In this document: piece after piece, positions 43,060-54,947 of the stretch
Layout: the number at the start of each line of letters is the position of its first letter
How positions within the stretch are numbered: position 1 is the first letter of the stretch
Assembly (NCBI GenBank): GCA_022661535.1
Contig: JAKULF010000005.1
Location: forward strand, 2,542,001 to 2,606,000
Source: Eutypa lata
Lineage: Eukaryota > Ascomycota > Sordariomycetes > Xylariales > Diatrypaceae
Length of the DNA: 64,000 bases
Direction of reading: 5' to 3'
Position numbers and translations under genes: made by a program
Notes under the pieces: generated by a model
Seen by the model: the letters and a program-made list of their open reading frames with translations, nothing else
Told to the model about the DNA's origin: nothing
Database searches by the model: none

Positions 43060-45439
43060 TCATGATATTTGTAGAAACTATGATAGTAATCAGTAGCTGT
43101 CAACAATGTACTGTCTGTCGGGATTTCACTCACCTCAACTGCTTCGTCTGTCGTTACATCCGAGTTTTCAGAAGCATTCGAATCAATCAAGCCCATTCTT
43201 AAGCGCTTGATTATCCACCACAGCTCTTTCCTGTTGCCGTTGAAGTCGCCCTGGAGGAGACGCTTCTTGAAGTCTTTGATGAAAGAGTTGTACAAGGCGG
43301 GCTCCTCCATGGAGATCATCTGGCCTCTCAACACGCCTAGGTGTTCGATAGCGCGGTCGTATGCGCTGTCACCCGTACTATCCGTGACAAGAGTACGAAT
43401 GACAGTGCCCATCTGGTTTACGGCCTCCTCGACGCCCTTAACGTTCTCGGAATATTGCACCATCTGCACGAACTCGGGGATAGCATTGTGATGATCGAGC
43501 TTCCTTCGCTTGCTATCCGACCTGAGAAGTGCATCAACGTCCAGGCCTGAGATCGGCTGGGCCTTGTGCTTTTTACCGGCTTTGGCTTTCGGTGGCACTG
43601 GAGGGAGGTTAGCAGCGAGAAGATAGAACTAATAGAAAACCTCCAACTACCTTCTTTGACTGCGGCCGTTTCGATAAGATCCTCGAGAACAGGCCGGCAC
43701 TTCTTTACCAGGTCTTCGGGCGGGTGCGAGTACTTGAGCAGTATTGGCATTATTGGCGGGATACCTGCGTCTTTGCCATAGATAGCTCGATGGCGAACAA
43801 CTTGGTTGACGCGATGAAGAGTGGGGGAATAGAAATCCTCGACGGCCGCATATTCTAGAGTTCGTTTCCTTGGATACGTTAACATTGTGGCAAGCCAGAA
43901 AACCAACTTAATACTCACCCTTCATCATCCTTTTCCCACGAAGATATATCCATCATATTGACATAGTCATCCATGACTTCTTGAAGTTCATTTGAGGGGA
44001 GGAAACGATCGTGTTCAAGCAGCTTCTTCCCAGTCACAGTGACGACTTGATCAAGAGGCGGGAACTTGTAGCTTCGGACGTCTTCAGCAAACGGGAGAGG
44101 AATATCGTAGAGACATTCTACATCGGCATCAAAACCGGGTGCAAGGAGGAGCAGCTGTGGGTCTTTGCCGTCTTTCGTCACAATGCGTGCAACGGCATAG
44201 GACTCGAGTTCCTGCAGAGAATGGATGAATGAAGAGAGCTTCAGCGCAGCCGCATCGTTGAATTTCTGTGCTATTATAATTCCCGTTTCTCCCATGTTGA
44301 GGAATGGGTCGTACTGGGTATCGTTAGCTCAGGAGAAAACCATCAGGATATTCATATACATACCTTCTCTTGAAGTATGAAACCAATGATTGTGAAACAC
44401 TTGGTCGTCTCGATCTTGGTGATGTTGTATTCGGATTCACTGATATGGACAGCCGTGCGTCCATATTCGTATCCTTTGGCTAGCGAGTCAAACTCAACAT
44501 CTCGTTTCCCGCCAGGAGCACTTGGGTCGTCGACCTTGTACGTCCTCGCATTCTTTACGGCAGCGTAGTCCATGTGGGCTGCATTATCCCCGTCCTTGAA
44601 CACCTTGCTAGCCGGTGGGATAGGCGCCTTGTGTGTCTTGAAATATCTCTCAACGCTGATGCTCATAGCATCTGGGTGCTGCTCAGGATCACCAAGGGTG
44701 AGTGGACCGTCGTAACTCTTGTACGGCCTAGTGGCTTTTAGTCGCGGGATGTCCAAATAAGAGATGGCTTCCGCAATAGTGCCAAATTGGCCGCCGCATT
44801 GCTCGGCTAAGTCCTTGAGTAGTTTCTCATTCTCGGCCTTCTCCCTAAGCTTATCTTCCTCCTTGAAGCCGAATTCTGGGTCATCAAAATCGACACCCCT
44901 AAATATCATTAGTCTTATAGTCTCGTTTACGCCCTAGTATGCATAACTCACAATACATCGAGCTTGATATTGGAACTCTTTATCTTGGCGACAATGTCAT
45001 CCAGGCCTTCCCTGTCAATAGGGGCTTCTCCACTAGTAATAAGGGTGATTTGCCGTTTATACTTGAGCTTCTTTGTAAGCGACTCGATCATTGTCACAGC
45101 CAGTACTATGGCGGAAACGCAATCACCAGAGCTTGTGTTACTGGGCTTAACCACTTCCCGTAAATTTGTCAGAGAATTCATGTTCACGGGGCCAAGTTCC
45201 TGGAGGATTGAGATATTCTCATAGCTTTCCTCTTCCTGCATGGGATTGTTGGTTTCGTCTGTCCTAACACCAATAACACCCACATTCCAAGTCTTCCGAG
45301 ATGCTGCTACGGTGGCAGATATCTTGTCCCAAACGAATCGCATGGACCAATCCAGGTCGGACTCGACTCTGCCGTTGTGACAGTCTGCCATGGACTCGCC
45401 AAGGTCGATGATGTAAACTGTCGCCTCCTTGTCCGCCAT
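43060..45439 (-). CDS. ku80: ATP-dependent DNA helicase II subunit 2, Ku80
   Basis: Six exons fit (45439-44952, 44898-44364, 44313-43919, 43868-43651, 43597-43134, 43077-43060), giving 705 residues, near the usual 700-730. The N-terminal vWA-like domain starts MADKEATVYIIDLGESM and includes KRQITLITSGEAPID. The Ku core follows (TKCFTIIGFILQEK, LLLLAPGFDADVECLYDIPLPFAEDVRSY, DFYSPTLHRVNQVVRHRA), then the helical C-terminal domain (KDFKKRLLQGDFNGNRKELWW). The fourth exon uses a CCAAG acceptor because the nearby CTCTAG site breaks the frame. The last exon encodes only FLQIS. Ku80 pairs with Ku70 to bind DNA ends in non-homologous end joining and protects telomeres; it is known as mus-52 in Neurospora. 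Introns are 53-70 nt. The start codon is 597 bp from the divergent DUF6546 gene. Confidence 0.95.
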
Positions 45440-46036
45440 ATCGAAGATTGAAGTAGAATTTATGAGATATTAGTTTTTTTTAATAAAAGGTGAAAAAGAC
45501 GTTTAGATTCATCCCTTTGGAAGGGACATGGTAGACACAAGATAAATACCACCTGGCTAGGCATGAGAATGGTGGGTCACAAATTAGGCAGAGGTCGCGA
45601 CTACCCGCGTTGGTTCAAGGATCGTACAAAGATATTAGTGTCCCTGTAGTTTCAGTTAGGCGCGTCTTCACGTGCTGCTTCTTCCATGTCTTGGACATGC
45701 GGGGCTAGAGCGAGAGCTGCTTCAGCGCTTCTACCACAAACATATACGTACATGTATGTACTTGAATGCATTTGCATAGAACGTGCCGGCGACCTGACTA
45801 AAGCTCTTGTACCTACATACAAATTCCTATGGCAAATGCTGTTTGTTCTTCAGTAAGTGTCAATGATAAATAACACAACAGCTGCATACTTACGTTGAAC
45901 TGATTTGACTAACAGTTCTAATTAGATGCCCCATGTATTGTACCTACGAAGTAATTAGAGGTACTACCTAGCTAGAGAAGACCTCGAAAATTCACAAGAA
46001 GGACATATCTACTCTAAATCAACAGCATCTGGCAGC
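45440..46036. promoter_or_regulatory. Divergent intergenic region Ku80 / DUF6546 gene
   Basis: This 597-bp region must contain both promoters. TACGTACATGTATGTA-like palindromic stretches lie at about 45745-45760. No factor site can be named. Confidence 0.45.
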
Positions 46037-47500
46037 ATGTCGACGTGGAGCGTTCTTCCACCCGAAATCCGGCTCATGATCTTGCAACTCGTAGCGAGCA
46101 CTCCATCTTCACGCATTTTACGTTTACGTGCAGGCTACGCCACTGTCTGCCGGGAATGGCAGCCTATTTTCGAGGAGGTCAATTTCAACTCGATCAAGGT
46201 ACAAACGAATGAGCTGTCCAAGTTCGATAACATTCTGCAAGGTGACGACACTCGAAGGAAATGGCTCCGGCGCCTCCATTTGCGAATTAAATTCAGCAAG
46301 TACGCCAAACAACTATGCCGTGTCCCTGAGACGGAGCGCGACCAACTTGAGAACAACCTTCTCTTCACGCATAGCATCTGCGATCTGTTTGAAATTCTTG
46401 CGAAGTGGGACACCGACCAGGCCGGTAGTCTTGACCTGGAAATTGAAACCTTTTCTCCAAGCGATCGTAAAGACCTGTATGGAGAAGCAGGGCTTGACAG
46501 GGATGGAGTGAACAGGTTCTTCGATTCTGATATAGCGCTCGATTTTACCAAGAAGCTCGAGATGCTAGGACCCCATGGCTTCCCCGAGGTCGACATTGTC
46601 TCTAGTTTTCGTATCCTGAGGCGCAACCGTCGCAACATAGACCCTCGAGCGCTCCTCCACATTCTCCTAAGTCTACCGCGATTGACGCAGGTCCAGTTTG
46701 AGCCTTGGCATCAACCAGATCAACTTTCACAAGAGGATCTTGATCGAGGTTAGTTTTATTATGAAATACCGCATTGAGCCTATTTACTGACATAGATAGA
46801 ACATGCTATGAACATTCTCTTGTGGCCGCAGTCTCTTAAAAGAATCAGTATTTTCGAGCATTCGGACGCCTTTAATAGGGTTCTCTATGATGATCCGATG
46901 TATAGGAAATGCCCTCAGCTCGGGCGAAATCTTTATAAGCGCAGCTTGCAGCTCGAGGAGCTTTATATCTCAAATTTTGCTGATGCCCGGTCCTTCCTCG
47001 AACCGTACTTCAATAAACAGCTCAACACCAAGCTTCCAGTTTGGACACAGCTGAAGCAAATCTCACTTACGTCACCGGTAATCAGTCCTGTTGAGGACGT
47101 TGAAGAGATTAATGACCTCCTGCAAGCCGCAGGAAAGGCGGCGAGGCATATGCCTCTGTTGGAGGTGATGGAGTTATACAACGCCGACCGGACGAGCGCC
47201 GGGGCCTTCACATATGCGAGAACAGCGGATCCCGGATATGTAAGTACAGAAAACACGTCCATGGTGATATGGAAAGCTACCTGGCGACTCGAAATGGACC
47301 ACAGAGTACGGCAGACCTGGCAGAGTACGGTGGAAAAATTGACTGGGAGCCGCCTTGCATTGGTTCAGGAGATACATTTGTCCAGCTACGATGGCCCCAT
47401 CAATTTCCTTCAAAATATGATGACGGGCGAATCTATAATGAATCCTTCTTCATGTTCGCGCATACTAAAGGATTATAGGGCTTTGTCTGTAGCCCCCTGA
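46037..47500 (+). CDS. DUF6546 F-box-like protein
   Basis: Two exons (46037-46748, 46800-47500) give 470 residues; the 51-nt intron has GTTAGT, TACTGAC and TAG. The N-terminus (WSVLPPEIRLMILQLVA) is the F-box-like start of a large Pezizomycotina family annotated with DUF6546. Family features in order are YATVCREWQPIFEEVNF, RRLHLRIKFSKY, SLDLEIETFSPSD near residue 140, and DLLQAAGKAARHMPLLEVMELYNA in the second half. Such proteins expand widely in filamentous fungi, and a role as SCF ubiquitin-ligase adaptors is only presumed. The C-terminus (RILKDYRALSVAP) is plausible, although a further small exon cannot be excluded. Confidence 0.82.
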
Positions 47501-48472
47501 TACTCCAACACTACGCATTGATTGATATTACTCGAGATATTGAACATCATCAAGGGCGGTTCTCCAATCTGGTAGCTAAATAATTGTTCATGTCAAATAT
47601 TGCTATTATATGTTGCTATGGCCCTTCTGCGAGAATATAGCGTATAGAAGTCCGCTGCTAACAGCTCCCACGATGGCAGTCGTCTTTCTAATGAAAATAA
47701 AGTTGATAGTGATACCCCGTCGGGTCTCTGTGCAGGATACAAGTCTCCCTCCCGAAAGGGAATCTCATCATCTAGACGATATAGAAGCTCAGACTTTCGA
47801 GATGAAATGCATCTACATTGAGTCCACTAGGCAATGGATTGTGATGCTAGATACGCTCAAAAATCAATCATCGTTTTCCCCGAGCCGTGGTCGAATCGGC
47901 TTGATCCCATATCCATTTCTAATAAGAACTTTAGCAAATTTGACGTGGTCGCCCCCGTATCCGCTAGAGGAATTTGTATGAAACCACTAGTGATGGCGAC
48001 GAACAGGAGACAATATAGTGAACGGAAGTGCCAAATTACGGAACGAAGGTGAATGTAAAAATACAAATATGTTTGTCTTTTCGGTGTGTTGTATAGAGAG
48101 AGAAAAAGACCGTTTAAGTAACTGAAAAAGCAATAACTACCCCTGAGATATCGTAGGTAGTTACTACCAAAATTCACATGGCAATACCAATTAACTAGCT
48201 CTACAGCCAAGGACTGGGGGTCGGGTCTCGCCCACTCAGACCCGGACGCAGACAGGGGTCATAGGTCATCATGCCACCACCTCGGTGCTCCGCAGCGTCA
48301 TTGATAGCTGTTAAAAAACTGTCGATGCCAGCGCATTTGTTCCTCTTTATCTTCAGAACTTGAACTTCAATATCCTTTATTAGTATTACTATCATCATTC
48401 AGTCAATTATATTGTTATATATATAGGTAGTTAGGTAGCAATAGCTACAAAAAGAAAAAAAAACCGCCCAAG
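47501..48472. other. Intergenic region, no gene recognised
   Basis: About 1 kb lies between two plus-strand genes. The open frame 47610-47981 (plus, 123 codons) has no recognised domain and no splice continuation. The right end is the A/C-rich leader of the TMEM205-like gene. Confidence 0.5.
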
Positions 48473-49504
48473 ATGAGCCTCCTCTTCTCTCCGGCTCCGT
48501 ATCATATCATCTCGTAAGTGCTCCTTCGAATTATATCTCCCACGGCGAAGCAGGCTATAATAAGCGCAGCTGTGACGTCCTCCCCCACTATCAGACGAAG
48601 CTTCCCTACGTAGCTGTCTGATAACATCCATCCGTCCGTCAGCACAAATGCTAACATCACGATGATAACAACGACAATAGCTACGGGACACTCCTAGGAA
48701 CGCAAGTCTTCCATGTAAGTGGCCCGTCTTTCTCTTTCCTTCCTTCTTCCTTCTTCGTTTCTTCGTACACAAACCCACACGATCCAACGATGACCATCAC
48801 CTGCATACATATATATACACTACATAACGTAACCTATGATCGACCAATTAACCCTCCCCCCCCCCCCCCAAAACGCAGACATTCATCAACTCCGTGTCCT
48901 CCTTCCGCGTCCTCGAGCGCCCCCAGTTCGCCATCCTCCAACGGGCCGTGTTCCCCTGGTACTTCGGGATCCAGACGGTGGCGCCCGTGGTGCTCGCGCT
49001 CACGTACCCGGGGATCGGGGGCCGGTCGGTCCTCGCGGCCCTCGAGGCCGGCGCCTCCGTCTACGACCGCAGCGTGGCCGGCGTGCTGCAGCAGCCGGGC
49101 GCCGTCCTGGCGCCCCTCGCCGTCGCCTGCGTCACGGGCCTCGCGAACTGGGCGTACTTCCTGCCGGAGACGAATAAGCTGACTGCGAGGAGGAGGGTGC
49201 AAGGTATGTCTTTATTGCGTCTCTTTGTGTTAGCCCATTCATTTTTAACTACACCTCTTCTTCCCGTCTGTCTGTCTGTCTGTCTGTCTGTGTGCGTGTG
49301 CATGGTGCGCCTGATTAATGCTTAGGAAATGTTGCAGAGACGAAGGACGGAAAACGGAGCTACGACGCTCCGCCGCACTCGGAGGAGATGGCCGCGCTGA
49401 ACAAGCGGTTCGGGCAGCTGCACGGCCTCTCGTCGCTACTGAACGTCGTCACCCTCGTCGCGACCGTCGCTTACGGCTTCCATCTATCTTCGGCGTTCGA
49501 ATAA
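48473..49504 (+). CDS. TMEM205/DUF4149-like integral membrane protein
   Basis: Four exons (48473-48513, 48681-48714, 48879-49203, 49326-49504) give 192 residues. The first two are tiny (41 and 34 nt) and restore the family start MSLLFSPAPYHIISYGTLLGTQVFHTFI. The pattern then matches fungal TMEM205-like proteins: RVLERPQFAILQRAVFPWYF, VVLALTYPGIGG, VACVTGLANWAYFLPETNKL and KRFGQLHGLSSLLNVV. Four membrane helices are visible, and FGxLHGxSSLLN is the family's hallmark motif. Function is not established in fungi; human TMEM205 is linked to drug resistance. Exon 3 has nearly all G or C at third positions. Intron 2 ends in a long C tract (48855-48869) and intron 3 holds a (TCTG)n repeat. Confidence 0.9.
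48855..48869 (+). repeat. Poly-C tract in intron 2 of the TMEM205-like gene
   Basis: A run of about 14 C lies roughly ten bases before the CGCAG acceptor, where a polypyrimidine tract would be expected. Confidence 0.85.
49266..49292 (+). repeat. (TCTG)n repeat in intron 3 of the TMEM205-like gene
   Basis: Six to seven TCTG units lie between the GTATGT donor at 49204 and the CTTAG acceptor at 49325. Confidence 0.9.
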
Positions 49505-50341
49505 ATAATACAACCTCATTATAGCAACACGTCGCGGAGTGGGCGGAGGTAGAAAGCAGAAAGACCCATTAGTATTGGCTTCTCAGAGGATAACTGGGTG
49601 GCTTATGAAAGGTTTGATCATGGGTGTTTGATGGTGGCGCCTCTTTTGGTCTTGGGATTATTTTACTATCAGCATATTCTACTTAAGGGACGTGGAAATA
49701 ATGACGTGTGGTGTAGTCCGGTGTTAACCAGGTTGCATTTTTTTTAATATATGTATGATGCTATACTCTTAACGATAACGGTCCCGGTGACCATCAATTG
49801 CACATATGACCTCCCCATTTTAATCCATCGAAACCAGTTTTTCTACCTCCCCTAACCGAAAATAATATAAAATAATTCCAAATGCGCCTGGTAGAAGAAA
49901 TCTCCAGCTTCGTGGGTGGGTATAATAATAAATAGCTCAGGTAGCTTCCGGCTACAAATCAACGCCATGTATGGTGGGGGAGGGGGAATAACCGCCTGAA
50001 ATAGCAGACAGGCTGATAAGGTGGGGGGGAAATCAAAGGTTAAAAACTCAAAATCCTCCGTGTCTAAACCGTGAATACCACTTCATCAATCCAGTGAAGA
50101 AGTCAAGCCAAACTGCCCAGTTTTCAGAATGGCTCCGCCGTGTTCGCCTTGGCCTTCTATCCACAACAAAAAAAAAGCTTTTTGTCAGGCTTCTATCGCC
50201 GTTACAAAAGTAGATGTGCTAGGTAAGGTGTAATAAATGGAAGGCAATGGGAGGGAATGAATGCAGGATGGAAGAAGTGCCAAGTGTTGTGCTGCAGTTG
50301 CTTTGGCAAGGTTGACCTAAGGTGGAAGGAACAGTTCCTCT
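49505..50341. other. Convergent 3' intergenic region
   Basis: This 837-bp stretch lies between the TMEM205-like gene (plus) and the low-complexity gene (minus). No coding signal was seen; it contains several A/T and G runs. Confidence 0.55.
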
Positions 50342-50875
50342 CTAGATCTTCCAGCTCATCCACTCCCTCTTCGCCTCCTCGAGGGCGCGCGCCCTCGCCC
50401 CGGGATCCTCGGCCTTGACGCGGCGCTCGTGGGTGGCGGCGCGCTTCAGCGAGCTGTGCAGCGACCGGGGGAGCGGGTCCTTGGCCAGCTGCGCCGCGAC
50501 GTCGATCTCGGCCGCCGGCTTCGGGAACGGCGTCTCGATCGCCGGGAGCGGGTAATCCCCCGTGGGCGAGTCTATGGCGAGCTTCCATGTCGTGGTGGCG
50601 GGACCTTCGCCATGGCCGCCGCCGCCGCTGCTGCTGCTGCTAGTGGTGCTACCATTGGAAGAGCTGGTTGTCGAGCCCGATGACGACGGGCGTTCTACTT
50701 CTCCGGCCGGGAAGTAGCTGGTAGCCGACTCCGTGGGTTGTGTTGGCGCTGGGCCCGTTCGTGCTAGCAGTGGTGCTGATGCTAATGCTGCTGTTTGTTT
50801 CTTGCCATCATCGTTGCTGAGCCAGCGGGATGAGGCTGATAGGCTCGAAGATGGAGTGCTTCCGTTGAAAGACAT
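50342..50875 (-). CDS. Ser/Thr-rich low-complexity protein with conserved-looking C-terminal helix
   Basis: The frame reads from ATG 50875 (MSFNGSTPSSSLSASSRWLS) to the stop at 50342, giving 177 residues without an intron. The frame is open further upstream but has no other ATG in good context. Residues 70-100 are Ser/Thr/Gly/Asn repeats. From about residue 105 the chain looks structured: WKLAIDSPTGDYPLPAIETP, then AAQLAKDPLPRSLHSSLKRAA and ALEEAKREWMSWKI. The last two would form charged amphipathic helices. I do not recognise the family. High GC at third positions in the C-terminal half supports real coding. Confidence 0.65.
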   Translation of the reverse strand: MSFNGSTPSSSLSASSRWLSNDDGKKQTAALASAPLLARTGPAPTQPTESATSYFPAGEVERPSSSGSTTSSSNGSTTSSSSSGGGGHGEGPATTTWKLAIDSPTGDYPLPAIETPFPKPAAEIDVAAQLAKDPLPRSLHSSLKRAATHERRVKAEDPGARARALEEAKREWMSWKI

Positions 50876-52941
50876 GATGATGATCACGTGAATGAGTGAA
50901 TGAATAAATGGGTGAGTGAGTATGGCTGTGTGTGAGTGTGTATGTTTGTTCACTTGAGAATTTAAGTTGGTTTGTGTGATAAGATGAGATGGGGAGCTTA
51001 GAGCCAAGAAGTAGGACAGTCCAGACGGCGTGGAATTTATTCTACGTAGATAGGGAACACTACGATAGATAACAGTATTAAGTTGACTCAATGGAAGCTT
51101 TCTCCGACGGGATGGTTTGAGACAATAAGTTTGCTTTAACTCTGTTGCCTAGTGAATGAGGCGTATTATAACTAGTACACGATTCGAACCTTGATAAGAA
51201 ACCCTTGATAACGGAGAAAGGGGAGAGGGGGGAAAGGAAAGGCAAAGAAGGAGATCAGGAAGAGAGGGGATGCCGACTCTTTATAATTCCCACGATGGTG
51301 TCAAGGTAAAGGGGGAAATAGAGAGCAGAACCCTGGGAAATGTTGGCTCCGGTTGCACGCACACCCACGCAGCCTGGCAGGGTACAATACCCCCCACCCC
51401 GTACCGAGTCAACAAAATGGATCTACATTTCCTCAACCGGGGAAGCGATGCGTATTGCACAAGTAGCTTCACCGCAATTGATGAGAGATGAGGCTTACAT
51501 TACATGCAGTCGGACCGCGGGTGGGTTCTGGCGTTATCGCCGTCGGTGTGTGTGCGCTCGCCGCACGCACGCAAGGGCAGGGTTGCTGCAAGTAGGGTCC
51601 CCTCCCCTCCCCTCCCCCCTTCGCCTCTCAGCCAAGCGTGGTCCCCAAGCCAAATTGCATCGTGAAAGGGCCAAGAAGCCAATAGTTAATCGTGGTGGTT
51701 ATACTTAGGTGGACCGGAGTGGGGGCACAACGACGCAGAACACAAAACGACGCCCCGGCAGGCAGGCTAAACTAGCCCTCCATCAAGCAAGACCAAGAGA
51801 TCGCGGTGAGCTGCAGTGCATATCCGGATCCCACAACCAGGCAAAAATAACGCCATATCTGCATATAAGACTGTGGGAAGTATGGATCCCCCGAGGATCA
51901 CGGGGATCCGGATTGCGGTTTGATGGACATGGGATTTGCTGACACGTCGGAAGGGGATACTAAGAAAGGGATACACAGGACTACGTATGCGTAGTTAGGG
52001 GATACTGCATATACTACTTCAAGTCGTATATACATATCTACCTAGATATGTACCTAGATATGCTTGTTATATGATATATCTGAATACGAAACACCAGCAA
52101 ATTGTGCAGTCACATGGGGTCAATTGATACGAAAATTCATTTCTAGGAATGGATCACCTACTAGCTAAGGGTCAAGCTCAGCTAAGCATCTGGTTAGTTT
52201 GGAGTGGTCACAAGCGCGGGTGTAATAAGCAGATAAGCTTAACGCCTGTTCGGGCTGTGGGGACATGACAAATACGTCGGTAGGAGTTCCAATTGTGACT
52301 GTTTGAATCCAAAAACATCGCCAGGAATTGAAGATCTCGTGAGTCGTGTGAGACGGCTATCCGCCCGGTGAGAAACCGTTTCATCGGCACCTGCATGCCG
52401 TGCGACGCCAATCTACTCGCCACCAACGCCCTGGGTCTGCGGGGTCCTTAGGCCGTCAGGGCTGTTCTACGGAGTCCTTAGAGGCTAGATTGTTGCAGCC
52501 GGATATCGGTTGGCCATTCTTGGAGAACCTTACGGCTCCCCGCGGCACACAGTAGATAATTATCATATTAACATATCATGCGACACAAAATATAAATTGA
52601 AAGGCGTTTCCGTGTCGCCATACGGATGTTACAGATAGATATTATATGACTGTTTAGTTAATGCTCCTCTCCAGATCACCCAGCCAGTGCTAAAATACGG
52701 GAAAGATCCCGCGTCTTACAGAAAATCAAGAAGGCGGTAGGAATCCCAATCAAGTAGCCCCATTACCGTCTCCACCTAGAGCTCTAGATAGCTAGGACAT
52801 CACTGCACGGCAGCGTCATCGTGCAGTTGAAGGATATATCGACCACATTGATGATAACCTATTAGGTCTATTATCTCTCTTATAGATATGCATGTGTAGT
52901 TCTTCGCATCGTTTGGCATGATGATCTCTCCGCCCGATGCT
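50876..52941. other. Intergenic region, no gene recognised
   Basis: About 2.1 kb holds the promoter of the low-complexity gene and the 3' side of the DUF1295 gene. The open frame 51340-51708 (plus) has no recognisable product. Short TAGATATGTACC direct repeats occur at about 52042-52062. Confidence 0.55.
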
Positions 52942-54167
52942 TTATTTCTGCTTTGCCTTTTGCTTCTTAGCTAGGTCACTTGTTCGGATGACCGTCGGGC
53001 CCGGTCTCTTATACGGCTTCAAACTTGGGAAGAAGGGGGCGACCTGTTTTTGGTAGAGTCCATAGTCGGGGTATTTCCCCGCTGTGATCAGCTCCGTAAG
53101 CCATGTTGAACCCTGGAACACCATGATTAAAAACAAGGAACCAAAACCGGCCCAGCTATATAGAGTTTTGCTAGCATAGCAACTCGATTGGTATAAAATG
53201 AACCAGATCGACTGCTCTGCTGCAAAGTTGGGATGTCTGCAGTATGCCCACAATCCCGAGGTTATAAACCCACGATCCAAGTCTTCCTGGGTGAAGCCGC
53301 GTGGCACTTTCGCAGTTTGCAGATATTGCTTTTTAGCATTTTGGTAGTCTTCACTATCATTAATATTTGTTTCATACTAGAAGCATTGAACAAGCCACAT
53401 ACCCCATTGTTGTTGGTCACTGAACACTTCAGACAAGATCAGAAGTACCTCGATTGCGAAATAGCCCAAATCGGCCGCCGTGATCTCTGGCTCAAACTGT
53501 GTGGTCAACAAGACAACATAAGTCGGCGCTGCTAAGAGGAACAACAGTATGCTCTGAATGAAAGAGATGAAGGTGACGTTGAAGACGAAGAAGATCGCTG
53601 GGTGGACATATCCGCGAACAATTTCCCTAGGATGATTGTTAGTTGGCGTAACTTGTAACGGTATGTCAAAGACGTTTCAAACCATCTATAATCTTCTGAG
53701 CCCTTGGTATAACCACCCTTCCTCCAATAGTTAAAGGTTAAGCGAGCCTTTAGAATGTCAGATAGTTAGTAAAGCAACCGCAAACCAGGTTTGGTGGAAC
53801 ATACACTCCAAAGAGCACTCCAAAGCAGTATGAGGTCGACTCTTTGGCTAGGTAATTTGTTGAGGTGTGCCCAAATAGCGAAATGTGCGTTATAGATTGT
53901 GGGTAACAAACTCCACATACGATCAACTTGTGAATAATTCCGGTTCGCCTCGGATACAACCAAGAAGACAGATCCCAAGAATAGAGAGAAGCCAAAGCCT
54001 GAGATCAGGGGGTTTGTGTTTATATAAAGTTCGAGAAGCGGGGAGTGCGAGTTCGTTGCGGCATGGTATACCCCCTGAGGTAGATCGTATAGCTGTTGGA
54101 TGTATGGTTCGACGACTTTCGAATATTCGGCACAGTCTTCAAGGGTCTTCAGCGATGGCAGCGCCAT
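52942..54167 (-). CDS. DUF1295 membrane protein (steroid 5-alpha-reductase-like fold)
   Basis: Four exons (54167-53805, 53747-53683, 53626-53403, 53348-52942) give 352 residues. The start at 54167 (MALPSLKTLEDCAEY) is the first ATG of the frame. Family motifs appear in order: NRNYSQVDRMWSLLPTIYN, RLTFNYWRKGGYTKGSEDYRWEIV, FNVTFISFIQSILLFLLAAP, and GFITSGLWAYCRHPNFAAEQ with the conserved RHPNF-E signature. About seven hydrophobic segments are present. The DUF1295 family shares the fold of steroid reductases and isoprenyl-Cys methyltransferases, and likely resides in the ER or a nearby membrane. The substrate is unknown. Introns are 54-57 nt; the third uses a GTGAAG acceptor. A Lys-rich tail (AKKQKAKQK) is compatible with ER retention. 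It is divergent from Top3. Confidence 0.9.
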
Positions 54168-54947
54168 TGTCGTGGTTATGGCTGCTCTTTCAGTCTGCAC
54201 AGAGTTGGTATCTATGAATGAGAACGGTAGGTTGCTTAAGCGTTTGTGGTAAGAACGGAAGTTGTGAGGTTGTGAGGTTGTGAGGTTGTTCTACAAAGGC
54301 TGTCAACACGCTGAACACGTCATTGATTTCTTAGCTCTAGATAGCTTGATAGCTATCAAATTTCCACACATTTTCGGAATTCATAGCGAACCTTTATCCC
54401 CTAATCCCCAGATTTTTTAGAAGCACAGGCCATAATTGCGGGACCTGAAATGGCTCGCAAGGGCTCGGTAGTGCCCGCTAACAACAGGGGGTCAAAGCTC
54501 CCTGTGTTACCTAACATGTACGAGGCTCAGGGGTCTAGACGGGCCCTAATGCTCTGAAATATTAAGGCTGATTTTTCAGCGGGACATCAGAACCGCGCCG
54601 ATCCCCAGCTATCCCAACGTCACGTCACGTTCAACCTTCACGTAAAAACCATTACTGGATACAGTGTTGGGGACGAAGACTTCTTCATGCATATACAATA
54701 CAGGTTGTAACTACAATTTTCGAGTCTCATGTGCATCTTCACGTATGGTCCTCCAGATCAGATCAAACCACATACATCCCTGTAATATGAATGATGCAGA
54801 AAGCTTGGGTAGCCGCTCCATCACGTAGAGCCGCACGTCGTTCCTGACATGTTTAGATTTTACTGCTACTCCTCTTTGTGCAGTAGAAGAACGCACCTAT
54901 GGGGAATTAGCATCCGACACTTGACAACTAAGTCTCAATCGTCAACC
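54168..54947. promoter_or_regulatory. Divergent intergenic region DUF1295 gene / TOP3
   Basis: The 780 bp between the start codons hold both promoters. Three and a half copies of an 8-bp unit (GTTGTGAG) lie at 54261-54289, about 100 bp upstream of the DUF1295 start. CACGTCACGTT-like repeats lie at about 54619-54632. Confidence 0.5.
54261..54289 (+). repeat. 8-bp tandem repeat GTTGTGAG
   Basis: Three full copies plus a partial one lie in the promoter region of the DUF1295 gene. Confidence 0.85.

Noticed and set aside
43418..43918. 166-codon minus-strand frame in Ku80 continuing through the introns
   Set aside because: It follows one frame across two introns. Ku80 family matches switch frame exactly at GT-AG boundaries, so splicing is the better reading.
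51175..51200. Possible tRNA T-arm (GGTTCGAATC on the minus strand)
   Set aside because: No matching D-arm, anticodon arm or acceptor stem could be found around it.
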